Translations under genes and position numbers: made by a program
The notes under the pieces: generated by a model
The model's database searches: none
The model's input: only the letters and a program-made list of their open reading frames with translations
Told to the model about the DNA's origin: nothing
DNA from: Pyropia yezoensis
Lineage: Eukaryota; Rhodophyta; Bangiophyceae; Bangiales; Bangiaceae
Assembly: GCA_009829735.1 (NCBI GenBank)
Contig: CM020619.1
Span: forward strand, 13,631,777 to 13,695,776
Direction: 5' to 3'
DNA: 64,000 nt
Part shown: piece by piece, positions 1 to 9,849 of the stretch
Layout: every line of letters begins with the position of its first letter
Position numbering within the stretch: the stretch's first letter is position 1

Positions 1-25
1 TCCCCCGCCGCTGAACACAAGACAC

Positions 26-814
26 TCAGGTCGACATGACCTCGAGGAGCCACTGGGTGGCCAACATGGCCCACACCAGGTGATCAGGGCCAGCCGTCAA
101 CATGACGGAACCGAAGTGGTCAAGCAACCGTGGCAGCAACGCCGGGAACCCATAGGGGACCTCAACTTGAGGCCACCACTCGGGCTTCTTCGGATAGTAC
201 TGCTCCTTACTGGCAGCAGACTGCTGAGGAAACTCAAGTTGAGCCGAGGTCACCAAGTAGGGACCTCGCCGGAAGTCCTTCTCCATCCGCACATCAAAAT
301 GATGAGTGTGCGGATCGGCCTCGTGAAGGTACGGGGGGCGAGTTGCCACCGCGTCCCAAGTAAAGGTCGGCAAGTCGCCGGGACCCGGGATAGTTCCCCC
401 GCGGTCCACCATGGCCTTGGCCCGCTGTACGTCTTCGACCTCCTCGTCGTCCAGGAAGGCAAACTGGTCCGTCCTGAAGCCGGCAGGGAACCCGACCCTA
501 CGGGGATACTTCTGCCGTAGGCGGTCCCATACCCGACCCATCGCTGCGCCAAGTCGGCCACAGCGAAGAACAGTCAACCCCTCCTCATATAGAGGCCAAG
601 CGGGGTAAAACCACCGCCCCACGGCCTCACGCGGGACAACTTGTCCCGCCTTCGGGGGAGATCCCGCCGTCAACCCAAAGCCGGGTGACGCGGGAGTCCC
701 ATCCCCCGGAGCGATCGCGGAGCCCCCGCCGGAAGTCCCAGCGGGCGCTGCACCGTAGGAGGTGTCCTCCATACGTTCGTCGAGAGAGTCCGTCTCCACC
801 CCCGGGGTCGCCAT
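26..814 (-). CDS. Antisense open frame inside the LTR element, unknown function
   Basis: This 262-residue frame starts at an ATG (MATPGVETDS) and runs on the strand opposite to the LTR orientation. It has protein-like character: an acidic, Ser-rich N-terminus (ETDSLDERMEDTS), a Pro/Gly linker, then a mixed region rich in Trp, Tyr and charged residues (for example REAVGRWFYPAWPLYEEGL and FLDDEEVEDVQRAKAMVD), ending in LLEVMST. I recognise no family. The related element at 46209-49910 carries a shorter relative of the same frame in the same place and orientation, which argues that the frame belongs to the element and is not chance. It could be an accessory protein of a non-autonomous element, or a captured host gene. 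Confidence 0.4.
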   Translation of the reverse strand: MATPGVETDSLDERMEDTSYGAAPAGTSGGGSAIAPGDGTPASPGFGLTAGSPPKAGQVVPREAVGRWFYPAWPLYEEGLTVLRCGRLGAAMGRVWDRLRQKYPRRVGFPAGFRTDQFAFLDDEEVEDVQRAKAMVDRGGTIPGPGDLPTFTWDAVATRPPYLHEADPHTHHFDVRMEKDFRRGPYLVTSAQLEFPQQSAASKEQYYPKKPEWWPQVEVPYGFPALLPRLLDHFGSVMLTAGPDHLVWAMLATQWLLEVMST

Positions 815-1152
815 GGCTCTCCCCAAGTTGGGGAGAGACGCCCTGGCTACAGCGGCACGAGACCCGCCTCGAGTTGAGGGGGACTCGGATCGTGGGTAGA
901 CGGGTGGCCTCCCCAGCGTGGGGCGGCCCAGTGGAAGGTGAAGGGGAGGTGGTGGTGATGGTGAAGTGCGAACCGGGGAGAGCAAGCTGCCGAGTGGGCA
1001 AGCTTGAGGAGAGGGGCGGTCAACGTGACCGCCTCCACATCCGCGTTACGTACTCAAGGGGGGACAGCAAGTCGCGCCCCCAACGCCGAGACGTGCGTTT
1101 ACGCACCCCCTCACAGGGCCGACCGGGTCGGTCGGAACTGAGGAGAGGGGAG

Positions 1153-1621
1153 TGTGGCAGTATTGACCCCCAGGTACGGGGGCAACACGTGCCATGCAAG
1201 GGGCGGCAGGCCACTAGCCTGATCCGTTCCTCCCCCTGCATTTGGGTCCGTATTCCCTAAGTTTGGAATAGTTAGCTTAGTAGTAAATCCAACTTGAATT
1301 TGAGGGTTTTCTGCATTTATCGTCTTGAATTTTCGTGTGGCCCGGTGGGCAGGTGCTGGGGTGGGAGATTCTGAGTGGCGAGATTCTGAGGGGACCCTGG
1401 GGGGATAAGGGGAGGGACAGCGGGGCTTGGCCCTGCGTCCCCGTCCCGACCAAGAAACTGTTGGACCACACACCATCCTCTTGTTTGTCAGTGGGGGGTT
1501 TGCCCCACAACAGGGACAGAGTGTGTGCGACTTGCACTTCTTCCGGTTCCCCCAACACGGGAGGCAGCCCTTGTGCACCGCCCCAACTTGGGTGCCGTGT
1601 GTGGAAGTGGTTTTTGCCACA
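1153..1621 (+). repeat. 3' LTR, 469 bp
   Basis: The terminal inverted bases TGTGGCA/TGCCACA and the exact 469-bp length match the LTRs at 46209-46677 and 49442-49910. The strand opposite to transcription stays open across the whole LTR and shows a Cys/His-rich stretch of the form C-P-C-x-G-N-R-K-K-C-K-S-H-T-x-C-P-C-C-G. Confidence 0.85.
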
Positions 1622-2305
1622 ATGGACAGCAACCTCCCCGCCCCCCGTGCCCCTTCCCCCAACAGCCCCAGCCCCGGCTGCCCGCGTGCGCCCCGTCGCC
1701 GAGGCACCTCCCTGGCCGAGGCGACCGCCCCCGGTGGCCAGCTACGTTCTCCCGCGGAGGCCGCTTCATCTGTGGCGGAAGCCGCTTTTTCCCGCTCAGC
1801 TCCTGAGCTTGCTCAAGCAAGCCAAGGCGCTGTCCGGCACGCTGCTCGTGCGGCTGCGTTGGCTGTGTAGGTTGCACGAGGAGAATCCAGTGGGCCGGCT
1901 GCTCCTGTGCCCGAGATCCGGCCCCATCCTCGTGGCCGGCGCCCGCTTCGGTCTCGAGCCCAGTTGTCTTCCCGCGCCCCCCGCCATCCCATCACATTAG
2001 GCGTCAAGCTGAAGGTCATCGAGGCCCGTGAGGGCGGCCGGGGCTTCGGCAACATCAAGGCTACGGTCGCCCCGCGTGCGTCTGTGGACGTTTTGCGCAG
2101 GATATGGCCGCGGCGGGTGCAGTACAAGTTGCTGGCGGCGCAGGGCACGCGCATGGACCGGGCAAACGGGCGCGCCTCCGCGTACGCCGCCATCGACGAA
2201 CGGCTGCACGATTGGTTCCTCTTGCTTTCCAGACGGGGGCCAAAGCGAGTCCCTTCCACCATCGCCCTCTTGCAGGATAAGGGAGTGGATAGACTTCTGC
2301 GTTGA
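1622..2305 (+). pseudogene. N-terminal fragment of a DNA transposase (helix-turn-helix part)
   Basis: The frame starts at the ATG directly after the LTR end (MDSNLPAP). It has one in-frame TAG at about 1868-1870 and continues in the same frame to 2305. The later part reads LGVKLKVIEAREGG, then about 80 residues with repeated Arg, and RLHDWFLLL, which resembles the DNA-binding region of pogo/CENP-B-like transposases (a 'KLKVIE' helix-turn-helix followed by an Arg-rich segment). No catalytic DDE domain follows, so this is a remnant. The LTR element's 3' end abuts it, so that element probably inserted into this older transposon. The family call rests on general resemblance only. Confidence 0.45.
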
Positions 2306-2735
2306 GAGAGACCTCTCCACAGCGCGAATTCAGTCGATCCTGGACCTGACTTATTATTATTATAGTTATCAACGTTGATTGAACGCAATAGAATTTGCTC
2401 ACCCGCAGTGCCCCCCCCGTCCCACCCCCCCCCCCCCCCCCCGCCGCGCCCCTACAGTATCTCGCCTTATTCCCCCCTCACTCTTCCCGCTCTACTCCTC
2501 TTCTTTTTCTCTCCTGCTCCTCCTCCCCCCCCCCCCTGCGCCACCCCCAAACCCGTCTTGTCGCACCTGCGCCCCCTGGTCCGTTCCCCTCCCTCCCTCC
2601 CTCCGCCCCTCCCTGCCTTTCACCCCCCCCCTCCCCTCCCCCCACCTCCCCCGGGGCCCCCCCGCCGCCGCCCCCTTCCGCCGCCGCCCCCTTCCGCCGC
2701 CGCCCCCTTCCGCCGCCGCCCGGGCGGCGCTAACC

Positions 2736-2753
2736 ATGGCACCGCCGCCACCA

Positions 2754-2787
<34 letters not shown>

Positions 2788-3233
2788 GGCCACCGCCACC
2801 GCCACCGCCACCGCCACCGCCACCGCCACCGCCGGCGCTCCCGCCCCCGCCACCTTGCTCAGAGGTCGTGGAGCACGGGCCCGCTCCTGCGGGGCGGCGG
2901 CCCGCCGTGTCCCTGCCGCTGCCCCTCTGCGCCGCGGGGGAGGCCACGCTGGTGGCGGCGCTGCCCCCGCGGGGCACCACCCTGTTCATCACCCCCGTTG
3001 CGGCGCCGGTGGCAGCCAACGTGCCGTCTGACGCCGTTGGCCGCCGCGGCGGTACTGCCGACGCTGCAAACGCGGGTGACGTCAACGAGGGCGCCGACGC
3101 GGATGCCGACGCGGCGGCGGGCCCCCCCGCCCCCGCCACCGACGCCGTCACCGCCTTCCTCCTTGCCGTCTATACCGTCGTTGGCCGCCACGCGCCTCTG
3201 GCCGACGCTGTCGTCCCCGCCGCTGCCGTGGTA

Positions 3234-3274
<41 letters not shown>

Positions 3275-3951
3275 TGCGGCGGCGGTGGTGCCCCCCCCCC
3301 CCACCACCACAGGGCCCCCCCCCCCCCCCCCCCCCCTTCCCGTCCTACCCCGTCGTTGCCGTTGGCGGCACCTTTGACCGCCTCCACGCGGGCCACCGGC
3401 TGCTCCTCTCTGTCGCCGCCACCGCCGCGTCGGCCACCCTCCTGGTTGGGGTGGCGGGCCCGGCGCTGCTCGCCTCCAAGGCCCACCGCCAGCGGATTGC
3501 GCCCGTGGCCGCCCGCACCGCCGACGTGGTGGCGTTTGCGTCGGCGGCCGCGCGGCCGGCCGTGGCGGTGGTGCCGTCGGTGCTCGCCGACGCGGCGGGA
3601 GTGTGCGGCAGCCGCCAGGACATTGACGCGCTGGTGGTGAGTGCCGAGGTGGTGGCGGGGGTGGGGGGGATCCAGGCCAAGCGGGCTGCCCGCGGCTGGC
3701 CGCCGCTGGCGGTGGTGGTGGTGCCGCTGCTGGGGGGGGGCGGGGGGGGGGGGGCGCGGTCAAGCTCAGCTCCACCCCCTTTCGGGGGCGGGAGGCAGAG
3801 GCAGAGGCGGCGGCGGGCAGTGGCTGACGCCCCCGCCGTGGTGGTGCCGCTGCTGGGGGGGGGCGGGGGGGGGGGGGGCGCGGTCAAGCTCAGCTCCACC
3901 CACTTTCGGCGGCAGGAGGCAGAGGCAGAGGCGGCGGCGGGCAGTGGCTGA
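2736..3951 (+). CDS. Phosphopantetheine adenylyltransferase (CoA synthesis)
   Basis: This enzyme transfers AMP from ATP to 4'-phosphopantetheine, the fourth step of coenzyme A synthesis. The diagnostic stretch begins at about 3352: VAVGGTFDRLHAGHR, with the HxGH nucleotidyltransferase motif, followed by SKAHRQRIAPVAAR, then VVSAEVVAGVGGIQAKRAARGWPPL, and the eukaryotic-type end KLSST-x-x-RRQEAEAE. The start ATG (TAACCATGG) begins a Pro-rich run encoded by (CCACCG)n and then an Ala-rich N-terminal region of about 200 residues not seen in plant enzymes. The N-terminal part and the catalytic part are in different frames; the change falls at the 22-base C run 3315-3336. No dephospho-CoA kinase domain is seen. 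The 3' end is duplicated (see the repeat at 3721-3961). The gene is convergent with its right neighbour. Confidence 0.8.
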
Positions 3952-3961
3952 CGCCCCCGCC
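3721..3961 (+). repeat. Two-copy tandem duplication of the 3' end of the adenylyltransferase gene
   Basis: The segment GTGCCGCTGCTGGGG through the G-rich run, AAGCTCAGCTCCACC and TGGCTGACGCCCCC occurs at 3721-3838 and again at 3844-3961, with a period of 123-124 bases. The copies differ by one base in the G run and by a few substitutions. Each holds its own potential C-terminus (KLSST...GSG, stop). Only the second is in frame with the catalytic domain as sequenced; the first would be used if its G run were one base different. Confidence 0.9.
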
Positions 3962-4816
3962 GTCGCCGCCTCCCCGTCGGCCACCACCGCCACCGCGGCG
4001 GCTTCATCGGCCACCGTGGGGGGCGGCGGGGTGCCTGCTGCAGACAGCGGGGCAGCCGGCACGGGGTTGATGGCGGGGTGCCACCGACGAGCCGCCGGTG
4101 GCGCCGCACGCTGGCGGCCGCGGCCCGTGGGGCAATGCGGCAGCGGCGCGCGGGAGTGGAGCTGTCGGTGGCTCTTGCCCCTTCCGACCACCCCTCGCCC
4201 TCCCCCCCGCACCCTTCTCGGCTGCGCGAGGGTGCGCACTGGTAAAGCTCGGGCGTGAGCGCATTTGCGTGGCGAGGCAGGGGGGGGGGGGGGGGGGGGG
4301 GGTTGAGGACGTGGCGAGGCCACCCATTCCTCAGGCGCCGTGGCGGGGATGAGCAGGGGGGGAGCACCACCCCACCGGCAGCGGGACGCGTCCTCCGTGC
4401 CGGTACGGCCCTGTCGCGTTTTTGTACAGACCATGGGAAAGGGGGCAACACGGCAGCAGCCGTCTCGCCGACGGCGCCCCCGCGTGCGCGCGGGGGTGCC
4501 ACGGCCACAGAGGAGGGGGGGGTCGCCGTGGCGTGGCCGGCAGGGGCGGCGTACCGTCCCCGCCGCACCCACACGCCGGCGCACTGGCGCGCACGACGGG
4601 GACGGCGGGTGCGTGCGCGCGGCGGCGGCGGCGGCAGCAACGGCAGGCACAGGGTACGGAAAAAATATATATACACTGGTATGTCGGGGCGGCGGCCACC
4701 CGCCGCGCGGTGACGCCACGGCGTGCGCGCACGGTGTCCCCTTCCCCCCCCCCCCTCCAAACAGCAGCAACAAAGATATAAAGACGCTGACAGCGGCGCC
4801 CCCTCCTAAACATCCG
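3952..4816. other. Convergent intergenic spacer
   Basis: This lies between two gene 3' ends. It holds an 18-base or longer G run (about 4280-4302) and GC-rich unique sequence. I see no supported gene here. Confidence 0.5.
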
Positions 4817-6292
4817 CTAGCCAGCGGCGTCCCCCGCCCCAACCCCCCCCGCCGCCGCCTCTGGCTCCGCCGCCGCCGCCGCCCCCCCGGCGTCCCGCGC
4901 CGGCGGCGCGGCGCCCAGCGCCTCGAGCCCCACCAGGCTGGCCGGCCGGATGCCCGCCGCGCCCACCCCCCGCACGCGCGCAAAGCCGCCCACCACCCCC
5001 GTCGCGGCCACCAGCGACCGCGCCGCCGCGGCGCCCGCGCAGGGCGACGCGACGACCGCCGACGCGGGCGCACGCGCCCCCGGCGGCCGCACCGCGTAGG
5101 TGGTAAAGAGCGCCGACGTGACGCGGGTGGTGGTCGTGGGCGGGCGGAGGGCAGAGCGGGGGGAGGAGGGGCTCCCCGCCTTCTTGGGGGGCGGGGGGGT
5201 CTCCCCAAGGCCGCCGCCAAAATCGGCGACCGTAGCCGCGGTGGCAGGGGTGCCCGCCGTGCTTGGCGGGAGGGACAGCAGGGGGGTAGCGGGGGGAGCG
5301 GAACGCGGGGAAGGAGGCCCGGGGGAGCTGCCGGCTGTGACTGTTGGCCCACCGCCGCCGCCGGGGGAACGTGGGGGCGTCGACGACGCGCTCGAGCACG
5401 ATGACAGGGAGGGGGGGAAGGAGCCGCCGCCCGCCACCGCCGCCAGCCCCGCCGAGCCCGCCGTCGCCGACCGGGTGCGTCGGTGGCCGCCGCTGCCGCT
5501 GCCGCTGGCGCCGGCGCCGGCGCCACGACCACCGCCACCACCACCGGCGCTGCTGCTGCCACCACCACCGCCGCCACGGCCGCTGCTGCCGTCAAAGCCG
5601 CGCCCCTCTGTAGCCGACCGGGTGCGGCGGTGGCCCGTCGGCGGGCGGGCCTTGCCCCGCGCCGCCGCCGACGCCGCCGCCACCGCTGCCGCCGCCGCGG
5701 CCGCCGCCGCGGGGGAGGAGGGGGTGGGGGTGGGGGGCTTGCCGCCCCCCGCCCCCACCCGCGCCGGCAGGGAGGTGAGCGACGATGGCAGCGGCGGCAC
5801 GGGCGGCGGCGGCGGCGACGGGGGCGCGCCCACCCGCCGCGCCGCCCGCAGCTGGCCCAGCGGGGACTTGGACGCCGCCCCAGAGGAGGGGGGCGACGAC
5901 GCGGCCGCCGCCGCCGCCGCGGCCAGCGGGGACGGGCCGCCCGCTACGCAGCTGAGGAGCCAGCCGGGCAGCTTGGTCGGCACCCCGCCCCCCGCACCGC
6001 CGCTGCCACCGGCCTCGGCGCCGGCGCTGCGGCCGTGCCGCCCGCGGGCGTGGCCATCGCCTGTGGAGCGGCGGCGGTGGCGGGGGGAGGGGGCGGTGGC
6101 GCCCGCCGCCGCTGTGAGCCGCCGTCGGTGGGGGGTGCAGCCAATGGGGCGTTCGGCGGTGGTGGCGGTGGTGGTGGTGGTGGCGGCGGTGGTGGTGGTG
6201 GTGGTGGTGGTGGTGGCGGCCGATGCCGACAGGGGCCGGCGGGAGGGGGACGATGCCCGCCGCCGGCCGGTGGGGGGGGGGAGGGCACGCAT
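4817..6292 (-). CDS. Hypothetical low-complexity Ala/Gly/Ser/Pro-rich protein
   Basis: This is a 491-residue frame starting at the ATG at 6292 (MRALPPPTGRRRASS). It contains a Thr run (about residues 30-50), Ala and Gly tracts, and two copies of the basic phosphosite-like motif GHRRTRSAT (about residues 218 and 268). It has a more ordered C-terminal third (LFTTYAVRPPGARAPASAVVA... then LVAATGVVGGFARVRGVG) that faintly recalls a WD40 blade, but too weakly to name. The composition suggests a mostly disordered, phosphorylated protein. I do not recognise a family. The frame is open for almost 1.5 kb and has a plausible start, but high GC makes chance frames common here. Confidence 0.4.
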   Translation of the reverse strand: MRALPPPTGRRRASSPSRRPLSASAATTTTTTTTTAATTTTTATTAERPIGCTPHRRRLTAAAGATAPSPRHRRRSTGDGHARGRHGRSAGAEAGGSGGAGGGVPTKLPGWLLSCVAGGPSPLAAAAAAAASSPPSSGAASKSPLGQLRAARRVGAPPSPPPPPVPPLPSSLTSLPARVGAGGGKPPTPTPSSPAAAAAAAAAVAAASAAARGKARPPTGHRRTRSATEGRGFDGSSGRGGGGGGSSSAGGGGGGRGAGAGASGSGSGGHRRTRSATAGSAGLAAVAGGGSFPPSLSSCSSASSTPPRSPGGGGGPTVTAGSSPGPPSPRSAPPATPLLSLPPSTAGTPATAATVADFGGGLGETPPPPKKAGSPSSPRSALRPPTTTTRVTSALFTTYAVRPPGARAPASAVVASPCAGAAAARSLVAATGVVGGFARVRGVGAAGIRPASLVGLEALGAAPPARDAGGAAAAAEPEAAAGGVGAGDAAG

Positions 6293-7165
6293 GGGGGGGA
6301 AGAGGCAGGGGAGGATGGGGGCGGGGGGGGGGGGGGGGAGGAGGAGAAGGAGAGGTGGGGGCCGATGGGCCGGAGAGAGAAGGGGGGGGGGGGGGGGGTG
6401 ACGGCGGGAGGCGGCAAGGGGAGGAGGGGACGGTGGGGGTAGAAGAGGTAGGGGCGGGGTGGAAGAGCGCCAGAGGCCAAGCGACAGCGTGTGGGTATGT
6501 AGACGAGGTAAGGAGCGGGGCGAAAGGCCGTCCGAGGCCAAGCAACTGCGTGCCACCAAGAGGGGGGCGAGTAGGCGAGAGGGGGCAGAGGGGCACAGCG
6601 TGAGGGGGGTGGGTGGTAGACAACGGCGGCCGGCCGAGGGTTCCCGGTTGGAGGCGGCCGGCAGACGCGAGAGGGAAGGGGGGGGTCGCGGAGCGAGTGG
6701 CCCCTACCACGGTTGCTGCCGACCCCAACTTTTTTATTTTTAAATTGCCCAGGCGGGCTGGGAGGGGGGTGCGCTGACGTCAACCCCGCGGGGGTGCCGT
6801 TGGGCAAAGTGGGCCACACCCGAGCTGCCACCACTGGGTTGTGCCAGAGGGGGGGGCTGTCTGGACCCCGTCAGCGGCTGTCGCGTCCCGCCACCGGGGG
6901 AAAGTCCTTGAAGTGTGCCACGCCCACATGGGAGATTTCACAAGCTGCCGCCGCCGCGACCCCTCGCGAGACAGGACAGCCGACTGAATCTGTCTGCGCA
7001 GAGGGTTGTCGTTCGCCATAGAGGTCATGTGTCACGACCAATGCGGATACGAATCCTCGTCATGCCGTGGATGCCGCCAGTCAAATTCAGTGCGTCGCGA
7101 TTATGTCCACGGGTGTCCCCAAGAAGTAGCCCGCTTCTGTACCGCACCATTCGGAGCCGGTACAG
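6293..7165. other. Intergenic, upstream of the low-complexity gene
   Basis: The stretch 6293-6440 is G-rich with long G runs. From 6720 (a T-rich patch, TTTTTTATTTTTAAATT) the base composition falls towards neutral, as in the other intergenic and transposon-derived stretches. I see no gene. Confidence 0.4.
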
Positions 7166-9475
7166 TACTGTTCCGACGTGATGTACGATCAAGTACTGCG
7201 ACTTGGCATGTGGCGAGAAGAATCGTGATAGTGATGGTACGAAGTACAAGAACGTCTCTCATGACTTGGGAAGGAACAGTGCAGAGGGGGCGGCGGACAG
7301 AGGACGCGGACCGCGGCTGCGACAGGAAGGATAGCCGTGAAGGAGCAGAGTGAAGGGGAGAGGGGGGACGAAAGGTACGGGGAACGGGAGGGCGGTGGAT
7401 GAGGATGGTTGCAGACCAAACCTCTTTGGGGCAGACGGAGTGTACGGGGATCGCTGGGGTTCTGGTAGGCAGCTGGATGAAGCGACTTGGACGGGAGTGG
7501 CCAGGCCCGCGGAGTATGTATCTGGAGACGTAAGTGCTGTCCCGCCAAGCGTACAACAAGAGCAATAAAAGAGTATGGGAACGGCTCACTCGTCATCCAG
7601 CTCCCCGTCCAGAACCATATCTACTGTCTCGTCAATCGCACCCACGTCGTTCTCAGCATCCATCTACCGCTGTGCCGCGCGCACGCGGCCGGGCGCGTCC
7701 ACTCCCAGAAACTCGTCCGCCAGCGAGGCGTTGGCCATCATGGCTACGATACCTGAGACGTCCATATGGGCGTTATCATACGCTGGTACGACGCCGAGGT
7801 CCAGCCGGCGTACTTCAGCCTCGGCCTCGTCCGGCAGTACGTTGGCCTTAAGCCAGCAGTTGGCCAGCTGAGCCGCCGGCACCATTGCCCACTCTTCCTT
7901 GGTAATCTTGACTGCGTCGCCCAGGTGAGCCTGGCCGCCAACATCTATACCCCGGCCGCGTGGGGCACGAGGCGGCGCAGCCCCCGAGGCCACCAACCCG
8001 TCAAGGTTTTGTACCACGCGCTGCAGCAGCCTAAACTGGTACCGTCGCTCAACAGCATCAATCACGCCTGCGTCTAGCGGCTGGTACACAGCTGTCGTGT
8101 TAGGTGGGAGCTCAATCAATGTCACCTGGGGGTCGACAATGTCAGAATGACACGCCAGGTTGTCCATAATGAGGTAGACGTGGGAGCCCGTCCGAGTCCG
8201 TGTGGACAGCAGGAAAATTTCTTGAAACCAGCGCTTGAAGACCCTCGCATCTGTCCAAGCGGACTTCTGGGAGAAGTACAGCAATGGGCACTGGTTCGAA
8301 GCCCCGACGAAGCACATCGGCTGCATTGCCTTCCCAATCATGGCTATTGGAAGCTTATGCGACCCCGTAGCATTGCAGCACAGAGTTAAGGTGACCCTAT
8401 CCTTACTCTTCATGGACTTGGAGCCCCGTGCCTCTCGACGGTCCTCCCCAGGAACGTAGGACCGCGACGGCACCACGGTACAGAAGGCCCGTTTTATCTA
8501 CATTGTAAATGAGGTCGGGGTCAACTCCCGCCAACCGGCTACGAATGTCTGCCATTCTTGCCGCCGCCTCTTCCACATTTGCCGAAGCTCCACACCCGTG
8601 GAGCGCCACGCTCGGCCAACCGTGCCGCCGAGCCCAGTTCTGCAAAAAGCCATTTGAAGCCGAGAAGTTCGTAACGCCCAGTGCTGACGCAATCTGAAGC
8701 GCCTTCGCTCGAAGAATGGCGAGCGAGAGAGGGACGCGCTTGCGACCCCGGGCCCGCACAGCAAGGCATCACGCGGCCAACCGGGCGTCCATCTCCGGGA
8801 ACGCGCCGGTCCGAGACGACACGGCGTCCAGTGATGAACCTGCGGCCGCTCGCGCGCGCAGGGCAGCGCGGCTTGCCGGCCGTCTTCCACTGGATGACCT
8901 GCAGTTTAGTGGCCCGGCTCATCGGCGTTCGCCTCCGTCGAGCACCGGCCACGCTTCTTGCGGGCGCCCGAGATGAGGGAGGTGACGAGAGCACAGCGTG
9001 GGCTGATACCGCCGCGGCCCGAGCTGCTGCCCGGATGCCCGATGACCATTCAGGCCTGGCGTGAGGATGTGTCACGGAAACGGGCGCCTTCACAGCGGCG
9101 GCTGCTGCGACCACGGCAGTCGCGATCCATCGCGGCATGCCACCATCCGTGGTGGCCAGGGGCGGTGGCACAGTTCCCGCTGTGGCGGCCGGCGAGGCAA
9201 CTCCTCCGGGAAGACCTCGAGATCGCGGGCGGTGGCTTGGGTGGGGGGGCGAATCGGGGCTTGGGTGAGGGTTTGGGTGGGGGGACGAATCGGCAGGCGG
9301 GAGGGGTGCGCGAAGCGGCGGGGAGCGTGGGGGGGAGGGGGAAGTTATACCAACATCCACAAAAAGTGAAGCGCAAACAGTTTAACAGCACCGACGTATT
9401 ACACTACCAAAGTGAAGCGGCGTGGTCTTGGAAGGCAGTCGCGAGAAGGTCAAGCGTTGACAACGCGGTACAGTA
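7166..9475 (-). mobile_element. Decayed pogo-type DNA transposon with candidate ends
   Basis: The transposase pseudogene (7586-8922) is flanked by imperfect inverted ends: TACTGTTCCGACGT at 7166-7179 and, on the other strand, TACTGTACCGCGT ending at 9475. Both begin with TA, the target dinucleotide of the Tc1/mariner/pogo group. About 2.3 kb is a normal length for a pogo element. The inverted ends match at roughly 11-12 of 13-14 positions, so the boundaries are a proposal. The region upstream of the transposase start (8930-9400) is G/C-repetitive without a second gene. Confidence 0.4.
7586..8922 (-). pseudogene. pogo/Tigger-type DDE transposase, broken
   Basis: This reads from the ATG at 8922 (MSRATKLQVIQWKTAG, the N-terminal helix-turn-helix), through a CENP-B-like second DNA-binding region (GRKRVPLSLAILRAKALQIA, then FSASNGFLQNWARRHG), to the catalytic DDE_1 domain. 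Catalytic hallmarks are YNVDKTGL (first Asp), VYLIMDNLACH (second Asp) and ELPPNTTAVYQPLDAGVI (third acidic position). It ends in an acidic tail (AENDVGAIDETVDMV...LDDE). It is broken: a frameshift after the first helix (about 8880), a TGA near 8775 where Trp would be expected, a frameshift just after YNVDKTGLLYR (about 8470), and a TAG at about 7664 before the acidic tail. The family assignment is secure; the element is inactive as sequenced. Confidence 0.85.
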
Positions 9476-9849
9476 CCGCGCGAGAGAAGCGGTCCACGAC
9501 GATGGCACCCGTGTCGTCGCCGATTTCTCGGCCGTGGCCCACCGCTGCCAGGCGATGCCTTGGTCGCGCTCCCAGGATATCATGTAAGTGCTGCAAATTT
9601 TTGTGCAATGCCCCAGAAGATGGCCAGAGAAATACACTATTGGCATTTCGCGGTACAATGCTGAGGAGCTATCCAGGGGTGGATGTAAACGAGCCCGATA
9701 TGATCGCTTTCGCACTGTAGAGACCCTCGGCAAATCAACTGTGGGTCGGAGGACGTCCATACATGGGTACCTACCTGGTACCTGGCACCTAAAGCTTTAG
9801 AGTGGGCCAACACGCCCTTTCTTAGTGGGCGGCACGCATGACCTCGTAC

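Larger units (their letters stand above)
1..1621 (+). mobile_element. LTR retroelement, 3' part (left end outside window)
   Basis: Positions 1153-1621 are a 469-bp long terminal repeat that begins TGTGGCA and ends TGCCACA, with a purine-rich tract (about 1136-1152) just before it, as expected next to a 3' LTR. The LTR has the same length as the two LTRs of the element at 46209-49910, and the internal sequence from base 1 to 1152 is related to that element's internal region near its right end. The rest of the element lies to the left of the window. The copy differs from the other two LTRs more than those differ from each other, so it is an older relative. No reverse transcriptase, integrase or protease is visible in the part present. 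Its internal region here is longer than the matching stretch of the other copy. Confidence 0.8.

Noticed and set aside
3345-5595. Long minus-strand frames opposite the adenylyltransferase and the low-complexity gene
   Set aside because: They are Arg/Pro/Gly-rich mirror frames of the better-supported genes, a known effect of high GC.
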